A DNA stretch of 64,000 nt from Mansonella perstans (Eukaryota; Nematoda; Chromadorea; Rhabditida; Onchocercidae): contig JBAMDO010000160.1 of assembly GCA_037074765.1 (NCBI GenBank), positions 55,717 through 119,716 of the forward strand. The letters are read 5' to 3'. Every line of letters starts with the position of its first letter. The stretch's first letter is position 1. The notes below the pieces were generated by a model. That model was not told the DNA's origin and ran no database searches. It saw nothing but the letters and a program-made list of their open reading frames with translations. Position numbers and translations under genes: made by a program. Positions 1 through 10,155 of the stretch are shown here, piece after piece.

Positions 1-636
1 TGAAAAATGCATCAGCATGCGTTAAAAAATTGCATTTTATGGATTGTTATGAGCTAGAAAGATCAAGTTGTTTGTTTTTAAATCGATAAGAAATGAAAAG
101 TCATTTTATGTTTTTGTGCTAAAGCCAACCTTTTTTTGGCCAACTTTTTAGCTGGGATTATTTTGGATTTTTTATTTATAGCAAGTTGCAAAACGTTCAA
201 AAACAACAAATTTTTTGAAAATAAATTTCAATCAAAGATTTTAACATATTACTTAAAAAGCAATTAATTGGTAGAGCTTTATTACGAGAACATTTTTCTC
301 CAAATTTTTACAAAAAGATGATGAGCTGTTTAATGGGGAATCATCTGAGTCTTAGGAAGCTTATTGCAATTCATCAACTTAGCATACTCTTTTTTTTCGA
401 AAACTTTTAGAACTTTTCAAGAATATTGACTATAAACGTACCTTTAATTGTTGTTCAATAGAAATCGGAACGTATCTGTTTGCATAGGAATACTCTGCTA
501 CGAAATTCTGCGTCTATAGCAACAATTATTATAACGGTCGACCTTGAATATTGCTGTACCATTACTTCCCTTCATCTCAGACAGCAATGGAATGCTAATA
601 AATTGTTGCTGATGAGTTTAAGAAAGTTAGTAAATC

Positions 637-759
637 CGATTTTATTGACAGTATCAAGTTGTTTATTTCGATTTTATTGACACTATCAAGTTGTTATTTC
701 GATTTTATTGACAGTATCAAGTTGTTTATTTCGACTTTTTTGATACTGTCAAGTTGTAT
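637..759. repeat. Four-unit ~30-bp tandem repeat with an inverted last core
   Basis: The unit (CGATTTTATTGACAGTATCA followed by AGTTGTTTATTT) recurs about three times from 637. The fourth unit carries the core in the opposite sense: TTGATACTGTCAA is the exact reverse complement of TTGACAGTATCAA. The array can therefore form a hairpin. It lies in the presumed large intron upstream of the RWDD1-like terminal exons. Confidence 0.85.
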
Positions 760-1519
760 ATAGCAAATATCATTTCTCGTAGTTCTTTAAACATCTTTCA
801 TGCAACTACTATATTCTTTCTAAAAGTGTACGAAATGTATAGGAAGTTTTAATTTTCAGGTATAATCAGCACTAAACCTATTAATTAATTCATTAGATAG
901 GTAATAATGAAAAGAAAAATTTCTGTTCGAAGTTTTTTTTCCCCCCTCAGTGAGAAAATTTTTGGTTTAAGGTTTTAGAATAACCAAAAATTTTTTTTTC
1001 TAAATTTGATTTTGGCTTATATTTATGGCAATTTTTATTTCGCATTATTATTAAATGTTTAATGAGTGATTTTATCAAGTATTAATTTTGACAGGAAAAT
1101 AACTTCGTATTAAATTTACTACATTTACTTAAACATTTAAAAGATTTATTCAAATTTTTAAATTTGGAAGAGACTGCTGGAGACTGCTGACCATAGTTGA
1201 TAATTGTTTTTAAAAGAAGCTCAAAGTATTTATAATATTTTTTTGTTTTTGTGGGAAATGATTTATAAATATGTATAGTATGGTAGTTCATAAAAGTTAA
1301 TTTCTTTTCATGACGATAAACTTCCTTATTAATATGATGTACCGTTTTCCGAAGATTAACCTAGTTAGATAAAATAAAAAGTTCTCAATAGCACAGTGCA
1401 GTTATTGTGATTTATAATTAAATTTAATTAGTTCAAACAGATCCGAAAAATTTTTGGACTTTTCGAATATGCGATTTGAGTTAGTTGCATTTTTGGAATC
1501 AAGAAATTACTTTTTTCAG

Positions 1520-2648
1520 ATTCATGAAATAGAAGGAAGTGGAAAATTAACAGGTCGACAATTATTCCTTCGTGATTCAACATTAAACTTATCCGATGTA
1601 GCACTAATGCAAGCAGCAGGCAATGAAATTGAATTCGATGAATCACTGTTTGACGAGGTCACTTTTATCAAATACCACTATGAACATTAGATTAAGAAAT
1701 GGATGATTACATTGGTATTATTTACAAATATATCATACACATTCACATAATTTTACCAGAAATGAGTTTTTGGTAACATTATTGCAAATATGTATGTTCG
1801 AAACCAGTTTAATCACAAAAGGCTTTTTCACATATTTAGGAAAACTGATTACAATCCGGTTTTTAAATACTTATAATACTTAAAATATACAGCATAGGTG
1901 GTAGGGAGACGATTCTGTTTGGAAATGTATTAAAGATAAGTAATTGTGGAAGTCATCTACTTAGTAAAAACTTTGATAAGCATCGCTGTTTGTGAGTTGA
2001 ATTCAGTGTTCAGTTGTTCAATTGTTTAAGAACATCTCAACATTTAAAAAAATACGGAATTGATTTGTTTTTTTCATGTTTTCTTTAGCATAGGAGCCTT
2101 TCTTTTCGCCTCTTCTAATCTTTTTTTAAACCACGTTTCCTAACTGGTTTGTTTTTTTTTTTATTATACTATATTTTAGACAGTAATATTAACTGAATGC
2201 AGTTTGTTTTATTGGCTTTTGTTTTGCTTACTATATTTTTAAACTTCGCGAACTCTAAACTATTAGAAACTTCAAAAAATTTTACATGGATAATTTGTAG
2301 AAATGCGCGGGAGTTTCAAGGTGAAATAGTCAGGGGAGAGATTTATCGATTGTTTTCTCAGATTGCAGTATTTGCTTAGGGATATTGCTCTGTTACCTTT
2401 TTTTGTGGGACATTTAATTATAAATTCAAAAATAATTTAAAGTTCATCAAAGAAGGCAAGAGTTTTTTCACCATTAATGATGGAGCAGTAATTGAAACAT
2501 GTATGTTATATAAGTGCATAATTAATTCATTAGTCTTTGTTTGGAAAATAAATATTCATTTCTACACAATATTGGGCATTTCAATTTTGAAAATATTTAG
2601 GATATTGATGACTTGGATTTCGGTGAAAATGACGAAGAGCAACAATGA
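1520..2648 (+). CDS. RWDD1: RWDD1/DFRP2-like protein, 3' end only (last two exons)
   Basis: Two exons are visible: 1520-1657 (46 codons, phase 0 at both ends, acceptor TTTTTTCAG, donor GTCACT) and 2601-2648 (acceptor ATATTTAG, stop TGA at 2646). They encode the C-terminal tail of an RWD-domain-containing protein 1 homolog. The signature is a GSGKLTGRQLF-like block, a short loop, then AGNEIEFDESLFDE and an acidic end, DIDDLDFGENDEEQQ. Vertebrate RWDD1 has the same order (KLSGKQLF, AGNNVEVDESLF, acidic tail). In that family the protein partners and stabilises the GTPase DRG2 in the cytoplasm. The N-terminal RWD domain must lie left of position 1, because no matching exon was found in 1-1519, which reads as intron. 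Identification rests on tail similarity only; it is good but not certain. Confidence 0.72.
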
Positions 2649-5420
2649 AAGGAATTATTGCTTCAGGTGCAGTTATTAATGCAATTTGTAAACTTTTTTT
2701 TTATCTTTAAATTTCTTAAAAATTTCTTATCAGATTTGTTACAGATTTGTTCTTAACTTACATAACTTTTTAAACTATAATTTTTTCACGCTAGCACATT
2801 TTAGAATGCAAACTGCATGGTGAACCGGGTATTGTCATCCAGTTTTTTTTCGTCATTCTAGATAGAAATTTAAAATCATTCGTAAAAAACAATTTATTTG
2901 TTCGTGGTATGTTTTTTTTTTCATTGCTCGGAATTAATTTGTTTGGATTTGATTTATGTTTGCTAATTACTTCTTGTATTTAGTTCTTAGAGTTTTGAAT
3001 TGTAGGAATGCTAGTATCATTGTGTAATTTTAGAAATTTCAGTTGTCAGCATTTAATTCTTATTGTAATTATTGTGTGATGTATTCTTTTTAAAAATTAC
3101 ACAAACAGTACATTCAATTCTATTACTGCATTTTCAAAATTTTCGTAATTTTTTTCAATGACTTTTTTTTTTGTGCTTCAGGGACAAATTTCTTCATGTT
3201 TTGTTTCCACTAGTATCAGAATTAATGCTTATAAATTTTTGTAGCCTAATTTGTTCTAATTTGACGCGATATTTTTCTCAAATATTTTTGATGATTTTTA
3301 CAGAAGTGTATTTATCTTTTGATTTCTGTGGTTTTATAGCTCATTTATTTTTTGACGTTTATTCCATATTTTAGTAATTTCGAAATAGATCACATCTGAA
3401 ATCTCTGATTTCAAATCTCATAGTGAGATGAAAGAATGAGATTTTAGATCTTATCTATGAAATTCTTATCCATAAATGGATCGTAGAATTTTTGAATTTT
3501 TAACATTCATATTATTTTTGAATGAAAATCAGTTAAAACACTTTAATATCAATTATAATGATTTTTTTTTGTTTTGATTGTTATGTATAATTAGTATTAC
3601 GTTAATAATAATCAGCTGTAAAACTAGCTTTTTCCAAGTACTAATGGAAAAATTTGATTTTAAAATCTCAAACTGTAAAAACTCTTTGTGTCGAAACAAG
3701 GAATTAAATAATTGGATTTGGAATTGATGATTGAATATTATTGGGAAAGAATCAAAACTAATAATTCCTTAAATTATCAAATTTTAATGAAGTAATTTTG
3801 ATGAGTTGATGAAATTGTTAATTTTCTTTTAACTTTATTCATCTTTTTAATATTAATTTCGTTTGTTATTGTGTTACTTTTGCGGTGATACTATTAATCT
3901 TTCTTATTGGTTTCTTTTTTTTTTCCAAAGATCGAGAAATAAAAGTATTTGTATGAATGAAAAGCATTCCTGTTGAATAATGGTTACTTTAAAACCGAAG
4001 TGGTTGTTTATACTTTTTTTTTTAATTTATTGTTCGAAAAATTTGCCTAACCAACATAATTCGAACTTTGGCTGAACGGACATCAATTAATAATTAATAT
4101 TGATTATTGATAAAGTAATAACAATATGTTTCGATATTGCGGTATTGTTTTGATATTTGTTTGTTTAAATTTTAAGCGTATTACTACAAATTTGCTAATT
4201 GTGATTTAGCTGTCCTTGATAACATGTGTGTGATTACTGATAATCAAATGCAGTTGTTTTTTTTTATTATGGAATAATAGAATAACGAAATGGATTTTGC
4301 AAATTTTCTTTTACAATAGATTTATTTATTGAATTTCATGAACTATAGAACATGAACTAATTTATGAAGTCAAATCTTGTTTGGAAAAAAATAAAACTTA
4401 ATTAGAAATTAGGAAATATCAATTACCATTGAACAGCTCATATGGCATACTGATAATATTCAAGATAATGATAAGGTGATTATCTACAACAACAAACTCT
4501 ACAGGTGCATTGGTGCTGAAATTTATTTTCTTTTTATAAGTTCTTGAAAAAAGTTTGAAGCGCTGGAGATGTATTTTGAAGAGTGATAACTTAATAATTT
4601 TTTAGTCAGCTAATAATAACTTTATACTTGTTTAGTCAACTAAATTAACTTATGAACTTAGAAGAAAATATTTAAAATAACTTTTAATAATTCTGTTAAA
4701 AGTAATAAAATAGATAGATAAAGTAAAATACATTGTATGATTATTTCTTCTACTTTTTTTTTCTTTCATAGTAAGTAATGGTTAGATGCACTTTTTTTTT
4801 GTTGGCAATTCTAATCGCCATTTTTTTACAACTTCCGAAAAAAGTTATTAATTTCTCTCGTAAGGCGATAACTCTGAGAAGCTAGAAGCTCAGAATGCTT
4901 TATTATTCTTCAATAGCAGTTTTTTTCACCGCCAAATTTTGTTAAATTGCTTGATACTTATGAATTTATGGGAATCTAATTGTTTAATTGATTACTTTTT
5001 GCAAATCCGGTTTTTTTTTTTTTTGTTTTTTTGAAGTGTGTTATGATTGACGATGATGACTTTTTCTTGCATCCTTTGCAAAGATATTCCTAGAGCCGAT
5101 GAAAAATGTCAACGGCTGTTATTTTGTTGCAGTAATTATAGTGCTCATTTTAAACATAAGTTAGGAAGAAGAAGAGAGTTAAAAAAAAGAAGATCAGAAT
5201 TGATCTTCTATTCATACAATTGCTTTGAAAAAGAAATTTAAACACAAAATAGGCAGGTATTTCTGAATTCCGGTTTTTTGTTATATCTTTGATTTCATTT
5301 TGTTTTGATTTATTTGTTTGACAAAAAATATTCGAAATTTTAATGAGTGTTTTAATGTTACAAAAATAGTATATGTAAGATACTTTTTTCACTAATAATT
5401 TGGTGTTTTATAGGGTTTGA
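2649..5420. other. Intergenic region between RWDD1-like gene and par-6
   Basis: AT-rich sequence with many short poly-T runs. No open frame with homology or convincing splice structure was seen on either strand. A Cys-containing 64-residue frame at 5047-5241 has no supported start context or family. The last part must hold the par-6 promoter and the acceptor (TTTTATAG, ending 5413) used for its first coding exon. Nothing else is supportable. Confidence 0.6.
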
Positions 5421-7992
5421 ATGTCGTGGAAATCGGACGGTCCACCGTCCAGTCATGGTTCATATTCTCCGTCATCCGGACAGTATAGCTCAAGTGTAAG
5501 TTGTCATTCTTTTTACGATTTTGTAAATCTTGTGAGAATGGGTATTAAATGATGGATGAATAGTTATCAAAGACATTGGTAACAGAATTATGTCAAACAT
5601 CGTAGAGTTCAAATATCTAGATATCTAATACAGTGCGCATCTCCTTTTGGTGATATCACAGCATACAGAATATTGATTCTAAAGATTTCAAAAGGAGACA
5701 TCAGAAATTTCCAATGTAATGTTCCTATTCTTACACTTGAGTGGAGCAATAATTAATTAGTAAATAATATGGATCAAATAAATGACAATTAATTGAAAAA
5801 CTATTTCTGTATTGTTGTTCCTTTTTTTTTTTTTTTCTAAAGTTCAGTTCTTTATTGCAGTCTAACGGTCGGAACAGTTCCGCTCGTATTTTTCAATCTC
5901 TGCATGCTGTACTTCCTACATTTTTACAAGTGACTTTATTTCTTGCTTCATTTCATTTCTTTGTTTCAAATAAGGCATCATTTTTTACGTCAATATATTT
6001 TAAATTATAGGATGGAAATCCTATGATCAGTTCAAGAAGAGCAGGATGCATGTATTGTTTATTAATTTTTCAAAGGTAGTTATTCCAGGTGAAATCGAAA
6101 TTTGATTCGGAGTGGCGACGCTTTTCGCTGCAGTTTCAAGATAATAAAGCTCCCTCTTATGAAGAATTTCGTACATTGGTCGAGGGTCTTCACTCGTTAC
6201 ACAGTATACCTTTTACAGTATGTTATACAAGCCATTCTGGAGACCTCCTACCTATTACTAATGATGATGTAAGTTATTACTCTTCATAAAGATGTAAGAG
6301 CGATTTCGACATGAAAATTTTGATTTAGGGAATAAAATGGATGAAAATTTAGCCGAAGTGGAAAAAATGTTCATTTAGTTGTATACAATGCCTGTACAAT
6401 ACCTATCATTCAATGTAATACTTGTTTTTAAATTTGTGCAGAATTTTCGAAAATCTTTTGAATCGGCCCGTCCAATATTGCGACTTCTGATACAACGAAA
6501 AGGCGAATCTTGGGAAGAGAAATATGGCTATGGTACAGATACAATTGATCGACGACGCAAAGGATTGTCACTGTTAATACCGACAGTTTCTAGACCACCC
6601 AAAAGAACATATAATATTTCAAATCCTGAAGATTTCCGGCAGGTTCATCTTTGCTTCCTGTTCTATATCACCTCGATGCATTCATTCTTTTACTTTAACG
6701 TATAGTGTATCACTTGCATGTCTAATACTTCATAGTACTTCATCCTACTTTTTAAATTCTCTTTTCATTTACGATTCTATTTTAAGTTTGATGAGTGCTT
6801 CTAAATAAGTCTAGTTAAAATTTTCCAGGTATCTGCAATAATAGATGTGGACATTGTTCCAGAAGCTCATCGTCGAGTACGACTTTGTAAACATGGCAGT
6901 GATCGTCCATTGGGATTTTATATTAGAGATGGTAAAATTGTATAATTCGGTTGGATGCATTTCATGAATTAGTGGCATAGTTTTTTACATTCGGTTAAAG
7001 TTGTGTTTGTTAAAGTAGTTCAATTTCAAATCAGTAAAACTAATTCACTTAAGCATCGTTTTAAGCTTTTTTGCTTTAAATTTCTATCTTTCTATGTTTT
7101 CTCCTTAAATAATTTTAACTGGAGTTAAACAGGGGTGAAATTGACGGAATAAATTGGAGGTCTTTCAACTTTTTTCCGCTTTTGTCGTTTAGCAAAATAA
7201 AATTTAACATATTCTAATTTCAGGAACATCAGTAAGAGTGACCCCACAGGGTGTGATGAAAATACAAGGGATCTTTATCAGCCGTCTCGTTGAAGGCGGT
7301 TTGGCTGAGTCTACGGGCTTATTAGCGGTTAATGATGAAGTACTTGAGGTGAACGGTATTGAGGTTTGTTTTATAATGTTTTAAAGAAACTTGTCTTTCA
7401 AAAATAAGAGATAGAATAGTTATTGTTCATAATAGATTTTTTGCACAGTCACTCAATAATTTTAATGTTGTCTAGTCTTTTTTATATTTTATATTCTATG
7501 CATTATTTTCAGGTACAAGGCAAAACTTTAGATCAAGTAACAGATATGATGGTGGCAAATGCTCAGAATTTAATAATCACTGTGAAACCAGCAAACCAAC
7601 GAAATACTCTCCAGCGTAACGTGCATTCACGTATACCCAATTGGAGTGAAACTTCCGAAGATACATTAATGGCGCAAAGGCGAGATAATAATAGTGATAA
7701 ACATGGTATAAACGGGTAAGTTCTCAAACATAATTAAATGTGTTCCTCAATTATTTATTTGTTTACTAAACTTAGTTCTTGTTAACATCAACTTTTGGAT
7801 CTCTTGAAGGCAAAAGCAATAATTTTGATATTTCATCTTTTCTTCAGTGAATTATTAAAAGAACACCGAAATAACAATGAGCTGAGTGATGAAGACTCAG
7901 ATGAAGATATTGTTGTTGATCATACAAAGGGAAACACTGCTAATGCAATATCAGAAGGCCATCATCATCATAGGTACCAAAGAAATCGATAG
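5421..7992 (+). CDS. par-6: PAR-6 cell polarity protein (PB1, semi-CRIB, PDZ)
   Basis: Exons: 5421-5495, 6089-6268, 6442-6642, 6829-6931, 7224-7363, 7513-7715 and 7848-7992, with all phases joining. The product is 348 residues, or 371 if the in-frame candidate exon 5861-5929 is included. PAR-6 is the scaffold of the cortical PAR-3/PAR-6/aPKC complex activated by CDC-42. Residues about 26-112 form the PB1 domain ([45 protein letters not shown]). [20 protein letters not shown] is the semi-CRIB. About 160-255 is the PDZ domain, with a carboxylate-binding loop reading PLGFYIRDG and ending [20 protein letters not shown]. The tail is hydrophilic with an acidic DEDSDEDI stretch and a His cluster. 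The ATG at 5421 lies 7 bases behind an acceptor-like TTTTATAG, so trans-splicing is likely. The next gene on this strand starts 2.2 kb downstream. Confidence 0.95.
5861..5929 (+). CDS. par-6: Candidate in-frame cassette exon of par-6
   Basis: A 69-base open segment (23 codons) is bounded by TTTATTGCAG and a GTGACT donor. It is phase 0 at both ends, so including or skipping it keeps the par-6 frame. It would insert a Ser/Arg-rich then hydrophobic peptide ([14 protein letters not shown]...) between the short N-terminus and the PB1 domain. The GC content is higher than in the surrounding intron. C. elegans PAR-6 has no such insert, so use of this exon is inferred from sequence signals alone. Confidence 0.35.
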
Positions 7993-8107
7993 ATTCCATA
8001 TGTCAACGATATGAACAGAATGGGATCATTTATTGTTTAAATTTTTTTTTTACTTTTTGGTCAAACCACATTACGTATAACTTTATTTTTTTCAATTCAG
8101 GGGCTCA

Positions 8108-8113
8108 AATAAA
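8108..8113 (+). other. Candidate par-6 polyadenylation signal (AATAAA)
   Basis: An AATAAA hexamer lies 116 bases past the par-6 stop on the same strand, followed by a T-rich stretch. This is the first canonical hexamer downstream of the stop, and the spacing is usual for nematode 3' UTRs. Confidence 0.5.
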
Positions 8114-8940
8114 ATTATTTCTTTGTTAATGGCAAAATCTCAAAATCTTTGAATTTATCTTTCAAGTTTGGAAAATTGAAATGTGTTTTATTTTTTCCCA
8201 AAAAGATTTTAATACAATCAAAACAATATATATTGTACAATGTAGAGTTTTTGTCCTTCCTGGATTGGAAATTTCGTACTCAATTATTAACTTTCCATTT
8301 GTATAAGTTATCTGTCATAAAATGAACAGCATTCATGTTAGACTAGATTGATTCTACTGTTTATTTCTATTCTCTGAACTGGCACCTTAATTTCACGGTC
8401 TATTTTTTGTTACATTACAATTGTAGTGCCTTTTCTTCATAATTTTCAAAATTTCCTAATTCATTTTGAATTGTATTTATTCTTTTTTTTTTTTTTTTTT
8501 AATAACAGGTCAATTCTGTGCACGTGTTTAATGTATTTCGAACATGATTTTTGCCTTTTATGAAAGTACATATTGTCTCTCATTTACTTCTAACCGTTCC
8601 TGTATTAAATTATTTATCCAAATGCAAAAGTTCTCTCTTATAAATTATGCATTATTTAAAATATAGCCAAGGACTGTTCAAAATTGATTGGATGTCTCCT
8701 TTGGTTGGGTCACGTTCCTCATAGTTCTAGTGCTTGCAGTGGAAGTAAAATTTTAAATTTTGATTACTATTATTGAAGCTATTGTAATTTCGTTGAGTTT
8801 GTATGTAATTTTATGGTTGTATAATGCTTCATATTTTTAAATACAAATATTTATATATGTAAGACTATTCGTTAGAAGTGTTTATTTTGCTTCTAATTTT
8901 GATGTAAATGAATTTTTCAAATTTTAATATTTATGTTATT

Positions 8941-8974
8941 AAAAAAAAAAAAAAAAAAAAAAAAAGAAAAAAAA
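8941..8974. repeat. Poly-A tract (25 A, then G, then 8 A)
   Basis: A homopolymer run in the par-6 to C15orf61-like gap. Similar runs occur through the window, for example poly-T near 10049-10074, poly-A near 17208-17231, poly-T near 38247-38269 and poly-A at 40233-40264. No coding sequence or target-site duplication was seen beside this one, so it is treated as a simple repeat and not a retroposed tail. Confidence 0.8.
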
Positions 8975-9272
8975 TGTACACTTACAATTTATATTCGTAG
9001 ATATTTTTACCGAAAAATGCTATTACAAATTTGTGAATTTCATTACTTCTAAACGGCATACATATCCAATTCTGCCTTTATATAATGAACTTTTAAAAAG
9101 GTTATTTCCTTAGAAATACCATTTGCATCATTTTTACGAATCACAATTATTGCTCATTATCCTTTTTATTGCGCATATTTACCTCTGTGATACGAAAACA
9201 TAAAAATAAACATCACTAGATTATTCATTATTGCAACGAATAAATAAATTTACAACAGGTAAGTTCCTCAAA

Positions 9273-9314
9273 ATGTTACGTTTTTTACGCACTCGTGCGT
9301 AAAGAACGTAACAT
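9273..9314. repeat. Near-perfect hairpin, 20-bp arms, 2-base loop
   Basis: The left arm is ATGTTACGTTTTTTACGCAC (9273-9292). The right arm (9295-9314) is its reverse complement with one mismatch. The loop is TC. It could be a foldback transposon remnant, a cruciform-forming regulatory site or a small-RNA hairpin; the loop is too short for a typical microRNA precursor. Confidence 0.9.
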
Positions 9315-9580
9315 GTGCGCATCTATCTAACATCATCTGGAAATACTGCAACTTCCAAATAATCTCAGATATCAGTATCCGGGATACGAGATTCAAGTGG
9401 TCCGGTCTTTTGTTTTTTGCGTGATGACCCATTTAATATATCCTGCGGCCATATTATGCAAAAAATTCCCGAGAATTAACTAATTGACGGATTATTTTGG
9501 GGTGTCTCTGTGTTTGCTTTGCATTGTATGTTGAAGTGTTCCTGAAAATATACCGGTGATATTCTGTAGGATTATTCATT

Positions 9581-9592
9581 TTTCCCGCGAAA
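9581..9592 (+). promoter_or_regulatory. E2F/EFL-1-like binding site
   Basis: TTTCCCGCGAAA matches the TTTSSCGC consensus for E2F/DP factors in a background where CG-rich 12-mers are rare. It lies 564 bases before the C15orf61-like start codon. Function is inferred from the motif alone. Confidence 0.35.
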
Positions 9593-10155
9593 ATTGTCTT
9601 TTCCGGTTGTTTCATAGTGAAAGAGAATGTATTTCTTGCATATACTGCAAAAGTTCGAGATTTAACAGAAGTTAAATGTTTGGAGATGAAATGATGAGCT
9701 TTTATTGGCTGAACAGTTGGAAAAAAGTGTTACGTACGTGAGGAGTGGAACGTTTATCGTTTATCGTTAATAAGTTTGTTTTACAGGTGTCTTCGTGATA
9801 TTGAACATCCATAGCTAATCTTCCACTAATCCTTTTAAAGGTGAATTTTATACCTGTATTATAGCATTTTCTTTGCTGTTTATTCAATGGTAATGGATTC
9901 GATTTATTTGCCTTTTTCTATATATTTTACTTCCCCTAACATTCTGTTAGGAATTATTTCTACAGTGACTATAAATTTTTCGATCGTACATATTTAGAAG
10001 TATAATTTTTGCAGTTTTTCCAAATCAAGTTTTATGTCTTTTTCACAGTTTGTTTTTTTTTTTTTTTTTTTTTTGTAAATTGCATTTATAAGATCATTGT
10101 ATGAGTGTTAGTGTATTGTAATTTGACTAAATCCAAAAAATGATATTCCAGCTTT

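Larger units (their letters stand above)
9240..9640. promoter_or_regulatory. CpG- and palindrome-rich island upstream of the C15orf61-like gene
   Basis: This stretch is clearly richer in G+C and CpG than the DNA around it. It contains a near-perfect hairpin (9273-9314), a nested palindrome (9361-9393) and an E2F-like site (9581-9592). It lies 0.5-0.9 kb upstream of the start codon at 10156, so a promoter role is plausible, but that is inferred. No open frame with family resemblance runs through it. Confidence 0.35.

Noticed and set aside
2197..2379. 60-residue frame with a signal-peptide-like start (MQFVLLAFVLLTIFLNFANS)
   Set aside because: It lies inside the intron between the two RWDD1-like exons, on the same strand. 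It has no splice continuation or family, and T-rich DNA readily gives hydrophobic starts.
5047..5241. Cys-containing frame upstream of par-6
   Set aside because: No start context, no family and lysine-rich low-complexity C-terminus. It is probably chance in the par-6 upstream region.
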